A stretch of 64,000 nucleotides of DNA from Tardiphaga alba (GTDB lineage Bacteria; Pseudomonadota; Alphaproteobacteria; Rhizobiales; Xanthobacteraceae). Below, piece by piece: positions 28,235 through 37,445 of this stretch. The stretch is from contig NZ_CP036498.1 of the NCBI RefSeq assembly GCF_018279705.1, forward strand, positions 2,683,001 through 2,747,000, read 5' to 3'. The position numbers and the translations under genes are program-made. Numbering within the stretch: position 1 is the first letter of the stretch; every line of letters begins with the position of its first letter. Under the pieces are notes generated by a model, which saw only the letters and a list, made by a program, of their open reading frames with translations, did no database searches and had not been told where the DNA came from.

Positions 28235-29314
28235 TCAGCGCAGCTTCCCGCGTGCCGCGATGGGCAGTGTGCCGATGATCTCATCCCCGCGCACCATCAC
28301 CACTTCGTCGAACATGTTCACCACCACGCAGACATGGTTCGGCACGATGCGCACGACGTCACCGACATTCGGGCGCGTATTGCTGCGGGCGAGATCGAGG
28401 AAGCCGTGTTCCTCGGCGAATTTGGCGATCTTCGCTTCGGGATGCTCCAGGATCAGGCCGTAGCCGTCGAGGCCGCCGGTGTCCGGTGTCAGCGTCTTCG
28501 AGCCTGCATCGAGAATGCCGCGCTCCGGGCCGGCGCGGCTGACCACCGTGGAATAGACATTGAGCGCGCAGTCGTCCCAGCTGGCCGAGCCGGCTGCGAC
28601 CTGCATGCGGTCGTTATAGATGTAAGTGCCGAAACGATGCTCGGTGGCGCCCTTGAGCGAGCCGACATTTTTCAGGTTCGGCGTGCCGCCGGTGGAGACG
28701 ATCAGCGGCTCCAGGCCTTCAGCGCGCACACCGGCGAGGGCTTCATCGAAGAATTTTTGAGCATCGGCCCAGCCGTCTTCGGTCGGATACAGCATGAAGC
28801 CCGCAAAATTCAGGCCCTTTGCCGCTTTCACCTCACGCGCCAGCGCGATGGCCTCGGCCGGCGTCTCGACGCCGGCGCGCTTGCGGCCGGTGTCGCATTC
28901 GATCACCACATTCACATCGCGGCCGGAGAGGGCGGCGGCCTTCGGCAGGTCGCCGATCACAACGGAATTGTCGGCGGCGACAGTGATATTCGCCTTCGCC
29001 TGCAGCGCGCCGAGCCGCGCCATCTTCTCATCACCGAGCAGGTTGTAGCTGATCAGGATGTCATCGATCCCCGCATCGGCCATGATCTCGGCCTCGCCGA
29101 GCTTCTGGCAGGTGATGCCTTTCGCGCCGGCCTCGATCTGCAATTTGGCGAGTACCGGGCTCTTATGCGTCTTGATATGCGGGCGATTGGCGATGCCGGC
29201 ATCGTCGCAGACCTTCTGGATGCGTGCGATGTTGCGCTCTACGCGGTCCATGTCGATGACGAGGGCTGGTGTGCCGTATTCGCGGGCGATCTTGGCGCCG
29301 AGGGATGTGGTCAT
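28235..29314 (-). CDS. DSD1-family PLP-dependent enzyme (D-threonine aldolase / D-serine dehydratase-like)
   Basis: A 359-aa fold-type III (alanine racemase-like) PLP enzyme. The PLP lysine is K48 in RPHIKTHKSP; VVIECDTGRKRAGVETP and STGGTPNLKNVGSL are typical of the barrel; the C-terminal domain has IVPNHVCVVVNMFDE, whose His and Cys bind the metal in the D-serine dehydratase/D-threonine aldolase group. It cleaves or dehydrates D-3-hydroxyamino acids. The exact substrate cannot be assigned. Followed by two inverted repeats upstream of its start, then the ABC-F gene. Confidence 0.9.
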   Translation of the reverse strand: MTTSLGAKIAREYGTPALVIDMDRVERNIARIQKVCDDAGIANRPHIKTHKSPVLAKLQIEAGAKGITCQKLGEAEIMADAGIDDILISYNLLGDEKMARLGALQAKANITVAADNSVVIGDLPKAAALSGRDVNVVIECDTGRKRAGVETPAEAIALAREVKAAKGLNFAGFMLYPTEDGWADAQKFFDEALAGVRAEGLEPLIVSTGGTPNLKNVGSLKGATEHRFGTYIYNDRMQVAAGSASWDDCALNVYSTVVSRAGPERGILDAGSKTLTPDTGGLDGYGLILEHPEAKIAKFAEEHGFLDLARSNTRPNVGDVVRIVPNHVCVVVNMFDEVVMVRGDEIIGTLPIAARGKLR

Positions 29315-29340
29315 CGATCACTTGCTCCGGTGCTTCGCCG

Positions 29341-29384
29341 TCGTCCTTCGAGGCGCGCAAGATGCGCGCACCTCAGGATGACGG
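29341..29384. repeat. Inverted repeat unit, 'TCCTTCGAG / CTCAGGATGA' family, copy 3a
   Basis: TCGTCCTTCGAGGCGCGC pairs with GCGCGCACCTCAGGATGACGG-type sequence at the right. It is a half element, facing the unit at 29414, in the gap between the PLP enzyme and the ABC-F gene. Confidence 0.8.
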
Positions 29385-29413
29385 CTTCCATTCAGTTCGC
29401 AGTATAAACTCTG

Positions 29414-29455
29414 CCGTCATCCTGAGGTGCGAGCGCAGCGAGCCTCGAAGGATGC
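29414..29455. repeat. Inverted repeat unit, 'CTCAGGATGA / TCCTTCGAG' family, copy 3b
   Basis: CCGTCATCCTGAGGTGCGAG pairs with CCTCGAAGGATG at the right through a GCGAGCGCAGCGAGC hairpin. In opposite orientation to the unit at 29341-29384; the stop of the ABC-F gene follows at 29466. Confidence 0.85.
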
Positions 29456-29465
29456 AGCCCCAAAC

Positions 29466-31280
29466 TCACGCACTCTCGATCTCTTCACGGAGCATTTCCA
29501 GCTCCAGCCATCTCTCTTCGGACTCGCTGAGCTGCTGCTGCGCGCTCGCAATCGCGGCACTCGCCGCATCGAACTTCTTGCGATCCTTCGTATATAGCGC
29601 GGGATCATCCAGCAGCTTCTGCTGCTTCGCAATCTCGTCCTGCAGCTTCGCCATGGTCGCCGGCAATGTGTCCAGCGCGTGCTTGTCCTTGAAGCTCAGC
29701 TTCTTCTTCGCGGTAGGCGCCGCGGCAACAGACTCAGCCTTCGCTGCTTTCACCGCCTCGGCGCCACCCTTCACACCCTCGCGCGTCAGGTCCGCGCCGC
29801 GCTGTGCCAGCATGTCCGTATAGCCGCCGGCATATTCGACCCATTTGCCATTGCCTTCCGGCACGATCACCGAGGTGACGACTCGGTCGAGGAAGTCGCG
29901 GTCATGGCTGATGAGCAGCACCGTGCCCTCGTAATCGCTGAGCATTTCTTCCAGCACGTCGAGGGTTTCGAGATCGAGGTCGTTGGTCGGTTCGTCCAGC
30001 ACCAGCACGTTGGACGGCTTGGCCAGCGCGCGCGCCAGCATCAACCGGCCGCGCTCGCCGCCCGAGAGCACTTCCAGCGGCGTGCGCATCTGCTCCTGCG
30101 CAAACAGAAAGTCCTTCATGTAGCTGACCACATGTTTCGGCTTGCCGCCGACCATCACATGATCGCCGCGGCCGCCGGTGAGGGCTTCGGCGAGCGACCA
30201 TTTCGGATTGAGGCTTTCGCGATGCTGGTCCAGCGTCGCCATTTCCAGATTGGTGCCGAGGCGGAAACTGCCGCTATCCGGTGCTTCCGCGCCGGTCAGC
30301 ATGTTCACCAGCGTGGTCTTGCCGGCACCGTTCGGGCCGACAATGCCGATGCGGTCGCCGCGTTGGATGCGGATGGAAAATTCATCGACGATCTTGCGGT
30401 CACCATAGCTGCGCGAAATGCCCTTGGCTTCGACCACGAGCTTGCCGGATTTGTCCGCTTCGGCCGCAGCCAGCGTTGCATTGCCCTGCGCGCCGCGATA
30501 GTCGCGCCGCTGCGCGCGCAGCTCGTGCAGGCCGGCGAGGCGCTTGACGTTGCGCTTCCGGCGGCCAGAGACGCCGTGGCGCAGCCAGTGTTCTTCATCG
30601 ACGATCTTGCGGTCGAGCTTGTGCTGGTCGCGCTCTTCCTCGGCCAGAACCTCATCGCGCCATTCCTCGAAATTGTTGAAGCCGCGATCGATCTGGCGGA
30701 TCTGGCCGCGATCGAGCCAGGCGGTGCCGCGCGAGAGATTGCCGAGAAAGCGGCGGTCATGGCTGATCAGCACCAGCGCGCAGCGACGGCTCAGCAACTC
30801 GCCTTCCAGCCACTCGATCGTGGTGAGGTCGAGATGGTTGGTGGGCTCGTCGAGCAGCAGGATGTCGGGCGAGGGCGCCAATGCGCGCGCGATCGCCGTG
30901 CGCCGCGCTTCGCCGCCGGAGAGATGCTGAGGGTCTTCCTGGCCGGTGAGGCCGAGCTGTTCGAGCAGATATTGTGCCTGATAGTGATCATTGCCATCGG
31001 CCATGCCGGCTTCGACATAAGCGAGCGTGGTCGGATAGCCGGAAAAGTCCGGCTCCTGCGAGAGATACTGCACGGTGGCGCCGGGCTGCACGAAGCGGCT
31101 GCCGCTGTCGGGCTCCACGGTGCCGGCCACGATCTTCAGCAGCGTCGATTTGCCGGAGCCGTTGCGGCCGATCAGGCAGAGGCGGTCGCCTTGGCTTACC
31201 GTGAGTTCGACGCCCTTGAGTAGCGGCGTGCCGCCAAAGGTCAGCGAGATATCCTTGAGCTGGATGAGCGGAGGAGCCAT
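29466..31280 (-). CDS. ABC-F family ATP-binding protein (Uup-like)
   Basis: A 604-aa soluble protein with two ABC cassettes and no membrane segment. Cassette 1: Walker A GRNGSGKST, signature LSGGEARRTAIARAL, Walker B ILLLDEPTNHLDL. Cassette 2: Walker A GPNGAGKTT, signature LSGGERGRLMLARAL, Walker B VLVLDEPTNDLDL. The linker between them is basic (KRNVKRLAGLHELRAQRRDYRG), and the C-terminal 90 residues form a Lys/Glu-rich coiled coil, as in Uup. ABC-F proteins act on ribosomes; Uup also affects DNA transactions and transposon excision. Adjacent downstream of the DUF188 gene on the same strand, 9 bp apart. Confidence 0.93.
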   Translation of the reverse strand: MAPPLIQLKDISLTFGGTPLLKGVELTVSQGDRLCLIGRNGSGKSTLLKIVAGTVEPDSGSRFVQPGATVQYLSQEPDFSGYPTTLAYVEAGMADGNDHYQAQYLLEQLGLTGQEDPQHLSGGEARRTAIARALAPSPDILLLDEPTNHLDLTTIEWLEGELLSRRCALVLISHDRRFLGNLSRGTAWLDRGQIRQIDRGFNNFEEWRDEVLAEEERDQHKLDRKIVDEEHWLRHGVSGRRKRNVKRLAGLHELRAQRRDYRGAQGNATLAAAEADKSGKLVVEAKGISRSYGDRKIVDEFSIRIQRGDRIGIVGPNGAGKTTLVNMLTGAEAPDSGSFRLGTNLEMATLDQHRESLNPKWSLAEALTGGRGDHVMVGGKPKHVVSYMKDFLFAQEQMRTPLEVLSGGERGRLMLARALAKPSNVLVLDEPTNDLDLETLDVLEEMLSDYEGTVLLISHDRDFLDRVVTSVIVPEGNGKWVEYAGGYTDMLAQRGADLTREGVKGGAEAVKAAKAESVAAAPTAKKKLSFKDKHALDTLPATMAKLQDEIAKQQKLLDDPALYTKDRKKFDAASAAIASAQQQLSESEERWLELEMLREEIESA

Positions 31281-31289
31281 GACGTCAGT

Positions 31290-31766
31290 TCAACTTTGTT
31301 TCGGGGCGCTGGCCTGATCGCGCTGGATGCGGCGGATCGTCTGGTCGAGCGCAGAGAGAAAGGCCGAGCGGTCGCGCGGCGCGAATGATTTGGGCCCGCC
31401 GGTGATCTCGCCGGTGGAGCGCAGGTCGGTCATGAGATTCCGCATCGCCAACGTCATGCCGATGGATTGTTCGGTGAACGGCTTGCCGTTCGGCGCGATG
31501 ACGGCCGCACCAGCCTTCACGCAGCGGCTGGCGAGCGGTATGTCGGCGGTGATCACCACGTCGCCTTTCACGGCGCGTTCGGCAATCCAGTCATCGGCGG
31601 CGTCCATGCCGGAGCCTGCGGCGATGCATTCGATCATCGGGTCCTGCGGGACGCGCAACCAGGTTCCCGCCACTACGCTGACCGGCAGGTTGAAGCGCGC
31701 GGCGACGCGATAGATCTCGTCCTTCACCGGGCATGCGTCAGCGTCGATATAGATGCGGGTCGTCAA
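31290..31766 (-). CDS. YaiI/YqxD family protein (DUF188)
   Basis: A 158-aa protein beginning [20 protein letters not shown], the clear signature of the YaiI/YqxD family, with [25 protein letters not shown] in the middle. The arrangement of conserved acidic residues resembles PIN-like nucleases, but no activity is established. The length is normal. It is upstream of the ABC-F gene in the same direction. Confidence 0.9.
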   Translation of the reverse strand: MTTRIYIDADACPVKDEIYRVAARFNLPVSVVAGTWLRVPQDPMIECIAAGSGMDAADDWIAERAVKGDVVITADIPLASRCVKAGAAVIAPNGKPFTEQSIGMTLAMRNLMTDLRSTGEITGGPKSFAPRDRSAFLSALDQTIRRIQRDQASAPKQS

Positions 31767-31939
31767 AGCGTGCCTGTGGTTTCGGTGTCACAACGCCGGC
31801 GAGAATGTCAGTCATTTTCGCCGGGGCCGGGTGGCGTGGGCGGGACGCGGTTCCCGCTGCCTCGCCTTGCCTCGCGCGGGGTGAGGGGTATCATCTCCTG
31901 AAAGCGAATACCAATCTTCGCGAGCGTTCGGGAGGGAAC

Positions 31940-32740
31940 ATGACACAGCGGATCGCGCCCTATCGGGTCGAGGCCTTCAACACGGCCAAACAGTCCGAAA
32001 ACAAGATGCATGACGATACCGTGGCGCAGAAATTCGGCTTTTCCGGCGGGCTGGTGCCGGGCGTGGATGTGCTGGCCTATATGGTGCACCCGGCGGTTGC
32101 GCATTGGGGGCGGGAGTTTCTGGAACGCGGACTGATCGAGGCCCGGTTCATCAAGCCGGTTTATGACGGCGAGACCGTCGATGTGACGGCGGAACAGGCT
32201 GGTGATGGATTGAAACTGGGTGTCGAGGGCAAAAGCGATGTCCGCGCCAGCGGCTCGGCCTCGCTGGCGGCTTTCCCGGTTGTTCCGGCGCTCACCGACT
32301 ATCCGGAAATCCCGGCTGTGGCGAAGCGGTTGCCGGTCAGCGCCGATTCTTACGCGCAGGACAAATGGCTCGGTACGGCGCCGCGGGTGTGGCCGGAAGA
32401 CGGGCTTGCCGAATATCTCGACGAGGTGCGCGAGACCGAGGAGATGTATATGCGCGAAGGCCTCGTGCATCCCGGCGTGCTGCAGCGGATCATGAACAAG
32501 GTGCTGGTGGACAATGCCGTGCTGGGTCCGTGGATTCACGTCGGCAGCCGCATGCAGTTGCTGGCGGCGGCGAGCGTCGATGACGAATTGGTGGCGCGGG
32601 CGAAGGTGACCGGCAATTACGAGAAGAAGGGCCACCGCTTCGTCGAGCTCGATGCGCTGGTGGTCGCGAACGGCATCACGCCAGTGGCGCATTGCCAGCA
32701 TGTGGCGATCTATCAGCCGCGAGAAGTGGTGGCGGCTTAG
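31940..32740 (+). CDS. Hotdog-fold (MaoC-like) protein of unknown substrate
   Basis: A 266-aa protein. The N-terminal part has SENKMHDDTVAQKFGFSGGL followed by VPGVDVLAYMVHPAV, a hotdog-type hydratase segment; the C-terminal half has a second, weaker hotdog-like stretch (HVGSRMQLLAAASVDDELVA). GGAGGG lies 3 nt before ATG 31940; the frame opens further upstream without support. Family resemblance is to double-hotdog acyl-CoA hydratase-like proteins. Stands alone, followed by a long inverted repeat. Confidence 0.65.
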   Translation: MTQRIAPYRVEAFNTAKQSENKMHDDTVAQKFGFSGGLVPGVDVLAYMVHPAVAHWGREFLERGLIEARFIKPVYDGETVDVTAEQAGDGLKLGVEGKSDVRASGSASLAAFPVVPALTDYPEIPAVAKRLPVSADSYAQDKWLGTAPRVWPEDGLAEYLDEVRETEEMYMREGLVHPGVLQRIMNKVLVDNAVLGPWIHVGSRMQLLAAASVDDELVARAKVTGNYEKKGHRFVELDALVVANGITPVAHCQHVAIYQPREVVAA

Positions 32741-32773
32741 TTCTTTTCCTTCCCTCAAGCGGCGCTTTCTTTT

Positions 32774-32934
32774 TCCCTCACCGGAGCGAAGCGACTGGGG
32801 AGGGTGGCGCGGCGCGAGCACTTGCGAGCGACGTGACGGGTGGGGTGTTTCCACGAACACTGACGTCAAGTGGGGATGGACCCCACCCGGCGCTACGCGC
32901 CACCCTCCCCATTCGCTGCGCTCCGGGGAGGGAG
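32774..32934. repeat. Long inverted repeat, 'CTCCGGGGAGGG' family
   Basis: CCCTCACCGGAGCGAAGCGA ... GGGGAGGGTGGCGC at the left and GCGCCACCCTCCCCATTCGC ... CTCCGGGGAGGG at the right, with GGGTGGGGTGTTTCCACG and GGGATGGACCCCACCC inside. Only one copy in this window. It separates the convergent hotdog and molybdopterin-subunit genes. Confidence 0.75.
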
Positions 32935-32956
32935 GCCATCAGCTCCGCGTGTCACA

Positions 32957-35338
32957 TCACGCCACCTTCGCCGCCTTCCCGTCCTGGATCGCGCGCCAGA
33001 TCCTCTCCGATGTCAGTGGCATGTCGAGATGCGTCACGCCGTAGTCGCTGAGCGCATCCACCACGGCATTGACGACGGTGGCGAGGCTGCCGGCGCAGCC
33101 GGCTTCGCCGCAGCCTTTGGTGCCGAGCGGATTGGTCGTGGCCGGCGAGGGGTGATCGCCGATGGCCATCGGCGGAATGTCGCCGGCGCGGGGCAATGCG
33201 TAGTCCATGAAGGAGCCGGTGATCGGCTGGCCCGATGCATCGTAGCTGACCTTCTCCATCAGCGCCTGGCCGATGCCCTGCGCGACGCCGCCATGCAATT
33301 GTCCGGCGACGATCATCGGATTGACGATGGTGCCGAAGTCATTCACCGCGCTGTAGCGCACGATGGAGAGCACGCCGGTGTCCGGATCGATCTCCACTTC
33401 CGCCACATGGCAGCCATTGGGGAAGGTCGATGGCGGGCCCTCGCTGGCGTGATCGACATCGAGTGTCTCCGGCGCGCCCTCGGGCAGCTTGCCGTCACGC
33501 AGGCGCTGCGACAGCTCCATGATGTCGATGGACCGATCGGTGCCGGCAATCGTAAAGCGTCCGTCCTCGAATTCGATATCCGCCTCGGATGCTTCCATCA
33601 GATGTGCCGCGGCGCTCTTGCCCTTGGCGATGACGAGATCGGACGCTTCGACGATCGCCTGGCCCGATGCGGTGATGGAGCGCGAGCCGCCGGTGCCATT
33701 GCCGGTGCGCACGAGATCGCTGTCATTCTGCTGCAACCGGATCGCATCAAAGGGCACGCCGAGCCGTTCCGACAGCACCTGCGCAAATGGCGTCGCATGG
33801 CCCTGGCCGTAATCCAGCGTACCCGTGGTGATGGTCACGGTGCCATCGGGCTCGAAGGTCACCTTGCCGAGTTCGGGCGAAGGTGGTGCTGTGACTTCGA
33901 GATAGGAGCCGACGGCAATGCCGCGCAGCTTGCCGTTCTTCTTGGCCTCGCGTTTGCGCTTGGCGAAGCTCGCATGGTCTGAAATCGCCAGCGCCTTGTC
34001 GAAGACGCCCTGGAAATCGCCGCTGTCATAGGTGACGCCGGAGGCTGCGGCGAAAGGCAGTTGCGATGGCTTGATGAAATTGCGCTTGCGCAGCGTCAGT
34101 CGGTCGATGCCCATCTCGTCTGCTGCGCGGTCGATCAGGCGCTCCATGAAATAATTCGCTTCGGGGCGTCCGGCGCCGCGATAGGCGCCCATCAGCGTGG
34201 TGTTGGTGACCACGCATTTGATATCGACGCCGATCAGCGGCGTGCGATAGACGCTGGGCAGATTCTTGCCGGTGTTGAGCGACAGCGGCAGCGGTGAGAC
34301 GCCGGTGATATAGGCACCGAGATTGCCGTAGCCGGAGACGCGCGCGGCGAGAAACTTGCCGTCCTTGTCGAGCGCGAGCTCGGCATGGATCTGTTGCGCG
34401 CGGCCATGGCTATCAGACAGAAAGCTGGACGAGCGCTCATCGAGCCATCTCACCGGCTTGCCCAATTCCTTCGCCGCATGCAGCAGGCAGATATATTCGG
34501 GATAGCTCACATTCTTCATGCCGAAGGAGCCGCCGACATTGCCGGTGAGAATGCGCACCTTCTCGGCGGGCACATTGAGATGGCGCGCCAGCGTCGCGCG
34601 ATTGCCGGAGACGCCTTGCGTCGGCACTTGCAGGATGTAGCGATCGGTCTTCTTGTCGAACGACGCTAACGCACAGCGCGGCTCCATCGACACGACGGCG
34701 ACGCGGGTGTTTTCGATATCGAGTTTTGTCACGTGCGCAGCGGAGGCGAAAGCCGCCTCGATCGCGTCGGCATCGCCATAGTGATAGTCGAGCGCGACAT
34801 TGTTCGGGATGTGCTCATAGAGCTGCGGAGCGCCCGGCATGGTCGCTTCCTCAGCCGACGTCACCGCGGGCAGCGGCTCGATGTCGAGGTCGATGGCTTC
34901 GCCGGCATCGCGGGCCTGTGCGAGCGTTTCGGCGACGACGAAGGCGACGGGATCGCCGACATAGCGCACGCGATCTGTCATCAGCGCCTGCCGATTGGTC
35001 TGCAGCAGCGGCGAGCCATCGCGGTTCTTCATCGGGATGCCGACCGTGAAAGGCTTGTAGTTGGCCTCGGCAATATCGGCGCCGGTCCAGATGCCATGGA
35101 CGCCGGGCATCGCCCGGGCCGCCTCGGTGTCGATCTTGCGGATGACGCCATGAGCATGCGGGCTGCGAACCACCCAGGCATGGAGTTGGCCGGGCAGATG
35201 AAGATCGTCGGTGTAACGGCCCTTGCCGCGCACCAGTGTATCGTCTTCCTTGCGCCGGACGGGCTGGCCGACCCCGTATTTTTGCATCGCAATGGAATTG
35301 TCGCGGGAGCCGGTAAAATCCTGCATGGGGACGTCCAT
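32957..35338 (-). CDS. Xanthine dehydrogenase / CO dehydrogenase family molybdopterin-binding subunit
   Basis: A 793-aa large subunit of a molybdenum hydroxylase. VRRKEDDTLVRGKGRYTDD marks the N-terminal domain; GNVGGSFGMKNVSYPEYI and AYRGAGRPEANYFMERL are molybdopterin contacts; the catalytic Glu is in GTKGCGEAGCAGSLATVVNA near the C-terminus. The AYxCSFR active-site loop of form I CO dehydrogenase is absent, so it is a form II type or another hydroxylase of unknown substrate. No iron-sulphur (about 160 aa) or FAD (about 290 aa) subunit is next to it. ATG 35338 is chosen; the long upstream frame overlaps the divergent Ppx promoter. Confidence 0.9.
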   Translation of the reverse strand: MDVPMQDFTGSRDNSIAMQKYGVGQPVRRKEDDTLVRGKGRYTDDLHLPGQLHAWVVRSPHAHGVIRKIDTEAARAMPGVHGIWTGADIAEANYKPFTVGIPMKNRDGSPLLQTNRQALMTDRVRYVGDPVAFVVAETLAQARDAGEAIDLDIEPLPAVTSAEEATMPGAPQLYEHIPNNVALDYHYGDADAIEAAFASAAHVTKLDIENTRVAVVSMEPRCALASFDKKTDRYILQVPTQGVSGNRATLARHLNVPAEKVRILTGNVGGSFGMKNVSYPEYICLLHAAKELGKPVRWLDERSSSFLSDSHGRAQQIHAELALDKDGKFLAARVSGYGNLGAYITGVSPLPLSLNTGKNLPSVYRTPLIGVDIKCVVTNTTLMGAYRGAGRPEANYFMERLIDRAADEMGIDRLTLRKRNFIKPSQLPFAAASGVTYDSGDFQGVFDKALAISDHASFAKRKREAKKNGKLRGIAVGSYLEVTAPPSPELGKVTFEPDGTVTITTGTLDYGQGHATPFAQVLSERLGVPFDAIRLQQNDSDLVRTGNGTGGSRSITASGQAIVEASDLVIAKGKSAAAHLMEASEADIEFEDGRFTIAGTDRSIDIMELSQRLRDGKLPEGAPETLDVDHASEGPPSTFPNGCHVAEVEIDPDTGVLSIVRYSAVNDFGTIVNPMIVAGQLHGGVAQGIGQALMEKVSYDASGQPITGSFMDYALPRAGDIPPMAIGDHPSPATTNPLGTKGCGEAGCAGSLATVVNAVVDALSDYGVTHLDMPLTSERIWRAIQDGKAAKVA

Positions 35339-35539
35339 TTGACTGTCAGGGACCAGTGGGCTCGCGGTCCACCGGGGAATGACCTGAAATAGGACGCCTG
35401 ACCGGGCGTCACAACGTCCGATTGGGCATGGCGCGGGTGCGAAGGTTGCGCCAATCCCGTGCCCTGCTAAAGTTTCCGTGAGAATGGTTTCCATGTCGGC
35501 CCCGAGTCTTCGGGCTTTGGCCGCGGAAAGACCTGTTAG

Positions 35540-36607
35540 ATGGATGACACCACGCGGCTCCGCGCTTCGCCGGAGCCGGTTGAGGTGCAGGGATTGGAGC
35601 AAGGGGTTGTGGTGGCTGCGCGCGCGAGCGATGCGGTCAATCCGGCCGTCTATGCCGCGCTTGATCTCGGCACCAATAATTGCCGCCTGCTGATCGCCGC
35701 GCCCACCGGCGACAGCTTTCGCGTGATCGATTCGTTTTCGCGGATCATCAGGCTCGGCGAGGGCGTATCGACATCGGGTCTGATTTCCGATGCCGCGATC
35801 AATCGCGCCATTTCGGCCCTGAGCATCTGCCGCGACAAGATTCGCGCCCGCGATGCGACGCGCCTGCGCCTGATCGCAACGGAAGCGTGTCGCGCGGCAT
35901 CCAATTCCGACGAATTCCTTAGCCGTGTCGCCGAGGCGACGGGCATCACGCTGGAGATCATCGACCGCGAGACCGAAGCGGGTCTCGCGGTGATCGGCTG
36001 CTCGCCGCTGATCGACCCGAAAGGCAAGGGCGCGATCCTGTTCGATATCGGCGGCGGTTCATCGGAGCTGGTGCGCATCGAGCGCGATGCCGCCGATCCG
36101 AACGGACGGCCGTTGATCAAGGCGTGGATGTCGATCCCGCTCGGCGTCGTCACGCTGGCGGAAAAGTTCGGCGGCAAGAATGTCACCCGCGACTCCTATG
36201 ACCTGATGATCGCCGAAGTCGCGCAGCATGTGGCGCCGTTCGCGGCGGAGCACGGCGTCGATCTCGACGGCATGCATTTGCTCGGCACGTCGGGCACGGT
36301 GACGACGCTGGCCGGTATCCATCAGGGCCTGCAGCGCTACGACCGGCGCCGCATCGACGGCATCTGGCTCGACAATGCCGAGCTCGATGCGACCATCACG
36401 AAGCTGATGGGCATGGGCTATGCCGAGCGCGCCGCCAACCAGTGCATCGGCCCCGACCGCGCCGATCTGGTCCTGTGCGGCTGTGCCATTCTCGACGCCA
36501 TCCGTGCCGTGTTCCCGCTCCCGCGACTCCGCGTCGCCGATCGCGGCCTGCGGGAGGGCATGCTGGTGGAAATGATGCGCGAGGACGGGGTGATCCGGAC
36601 GTCGTAG
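35540..36607 (+). CDS. Ppx/GppA family phosphatase (exopolyphosphatase / pppGpp phosphohydrolase)
   Basis: A 355-aa ASKHA-fold phosphatase. AALDLGTNNCRLLIA (phosphate 1, about residue 38) and ILFDIGGGSSELVRIERD (about residue 165) are the paired nucleotide/phosphate loops, and GTSGTVTTLAGIHQGL is the third. It removes terminal phosphate from polyphosphate or pppGpp. The N-terminal 35 residues before the first motif are not conserved, and a later start such as one nearer residue 30 is possible. A short repeat follows and then rlmE, a pairing of ppx and rlmE that is common in this group. Confidence 0.9.
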   Translation: MDDTTRLRASPEPVEVQGLEQGVVVAARASDAVNPAVYAALDLGTNNCRLLIAAPTGDSFRVIDSFSRIIRLGEGVSTSGLISDAAINRAISALSICRDKIRARDATRLRLIATEACRAASNSDEFLSRVAEATGITLEIIDRETEAGLAVIGCSPLIDPKGKGAILFDIGGGSSELVRIERDAADPNGRPLIKAWMSIPLGVVTLAEKFGGKNVTRDSYDLMIAEVAQHVAPFAAEHGVDLDGMHLLGTSGTVTTLAGIHQGLQRYDRRRIDGIWLDNAELDATITKLMGMGYAERAANQCIGPDRADLVLCGCAILDAIRAVFPLPRLRVADRGLREGMLVEMMREDGVIRTS

Positions 36608-36657
36608 AGCATGATCCCGAAAAGTGGGTACCGGTTTTCGGACAGGATCATGCTCCA
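36608..36657. repeat. Inverted repeat, 'GCATGATCCCGAAAAGTGG' family, copy 1
   Basis: AGCATGATCCCGAAAAGTGG ... CCGGTTTTCGGACAGGATCATGCT: the outer AGCATGATCC/GGATCATGCT and inner CCGAAAA/TTTTCGG arms pair. It begins at the Ppx stop, so it may act as a hairpin terminator or mRNA stabiliser. Second copy at 42303-42352. Confidence 0.85.
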
Positions 36658-36734
36658 ACCGAAATAGGACCGGTTCGGCTTTTGCGGCGGGCCGTGTTAA
36701 GAGACGCGCCAAACCCGAAAGCAAGCATTTACCG

Positions 36735-37445
36735 ATGGCAAAAGACAGTACCGGCCGCATGCGCGTCCAGGTCAAGAGTGCCGGCAGGCTGAAACTGTCG
36801 TCAAAGCTCTGGCTGGAACGGCAACTCAACGATCCCTATGTGCAGCAAGCCAAGAAAGACGGCCTGCGCTCGCGCGCGGCCTACAAGATCATCGAGATGG
36901 ACGACAAGCACCGCTTCCTGAAGCCGGGCGCCTCCGTCGTCGATCTCGGCGCAGCACCCGGCGGCTGGAGCCAGATCGCCGCGCGCCGTGTCGGCTCCGC
37001 CGAAGGGCGCGGGCAGGTGATTGCCATCGATCTTCTGGAGATGCCCGAGATCGTCGGCGTCACGTTTGCGCAGATGGATTTTCTTGAAAACGACGCGCCG
37101 GACAAACTGAAGGAAATGATGGGCGGCCTCGCCGACGTCGTGATGTCCGACATGGCGGCTAACACCACCGGCCACCGCAAGACCGACCAACTCCGCATCG
37201 TCGGACTGGTCGAGGATGCGGCCGCCTTCGCAGCCGACGTGCTCAAGCCCGGCGGCACCTTCATCGCAAAAGTCTTCCAGAGCGGTGCCGATGCCGCGCT
37301 GATGGCCCAGCTCAAGCGCGACTTCGCGACGGTGAAACATGTGAAGCCGGCTTCGAGCCGCAAGGATTCATCCGAGCGTTATGTGTTGGCGATGGGTTTT
37401 CGCGGCACGCCGGGCGGGACGAGCGACGAAGAGGCGGAAGACTAA
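36735..37445 (+). CDS. rlmE: 23S rRNA (uridine-2552-2'-O)-methyltransferase
   Basis: A 236-aa RrmJ/FtsJ-type methyltransferase that modifies U2552 in the A loop of 23S rRNA. Catalytic tetrad: Lys of LRSRAAYKIIEMD (about residue 51), Asp of LADVVMSDMAANTTG, Lys of TFIAKVFQSG, and a Glu in SSRKDSSERYVLAMG. The SAM motif is VVDLGAAPGGWSQIA. ATG 36735 (MAKDSTGRM) is chosen over upstream frame extension. The gene converges on higA with a 4-nt overlap of stops (37442-37445). Confidence 0.94.
   Translation: MAKDSTGRMRVQVKSAGRLKLSSKLWLERQLNDPYVQQAKKDGLRSRAAYKIIEMDDKHRFLKPGASVVDLGAAPGGWSQIAARRVGSAEGRGQVIAIDLLEMPEIVGVTFAQMDFLENDAPDKLKEMMGGLADVVMSDMAANTTGHRKTDQLRIVGLVEDAAAFAADVLKPGGTFIAKVFQSGADAALMAQLKRDFATVKHVKPASSRKDSSERYVLAMGFRGTPGGTSDEEAED

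Noticed and set aside
29679..31223. A 514-codon plus-strand frame opposite the ABC-F gene
   Set aside because: Its counterpart on the minus strand shows both Walker A and signature motifs; this frame shows none.
35339..35602. Upstream extension of the molybdopterin subunit gene to 881 aa
   Set aside because: The added 88 residues overlap the divergent Ppx gene start region and are not family-like; a start at 35338 gives a normal N-terminus.
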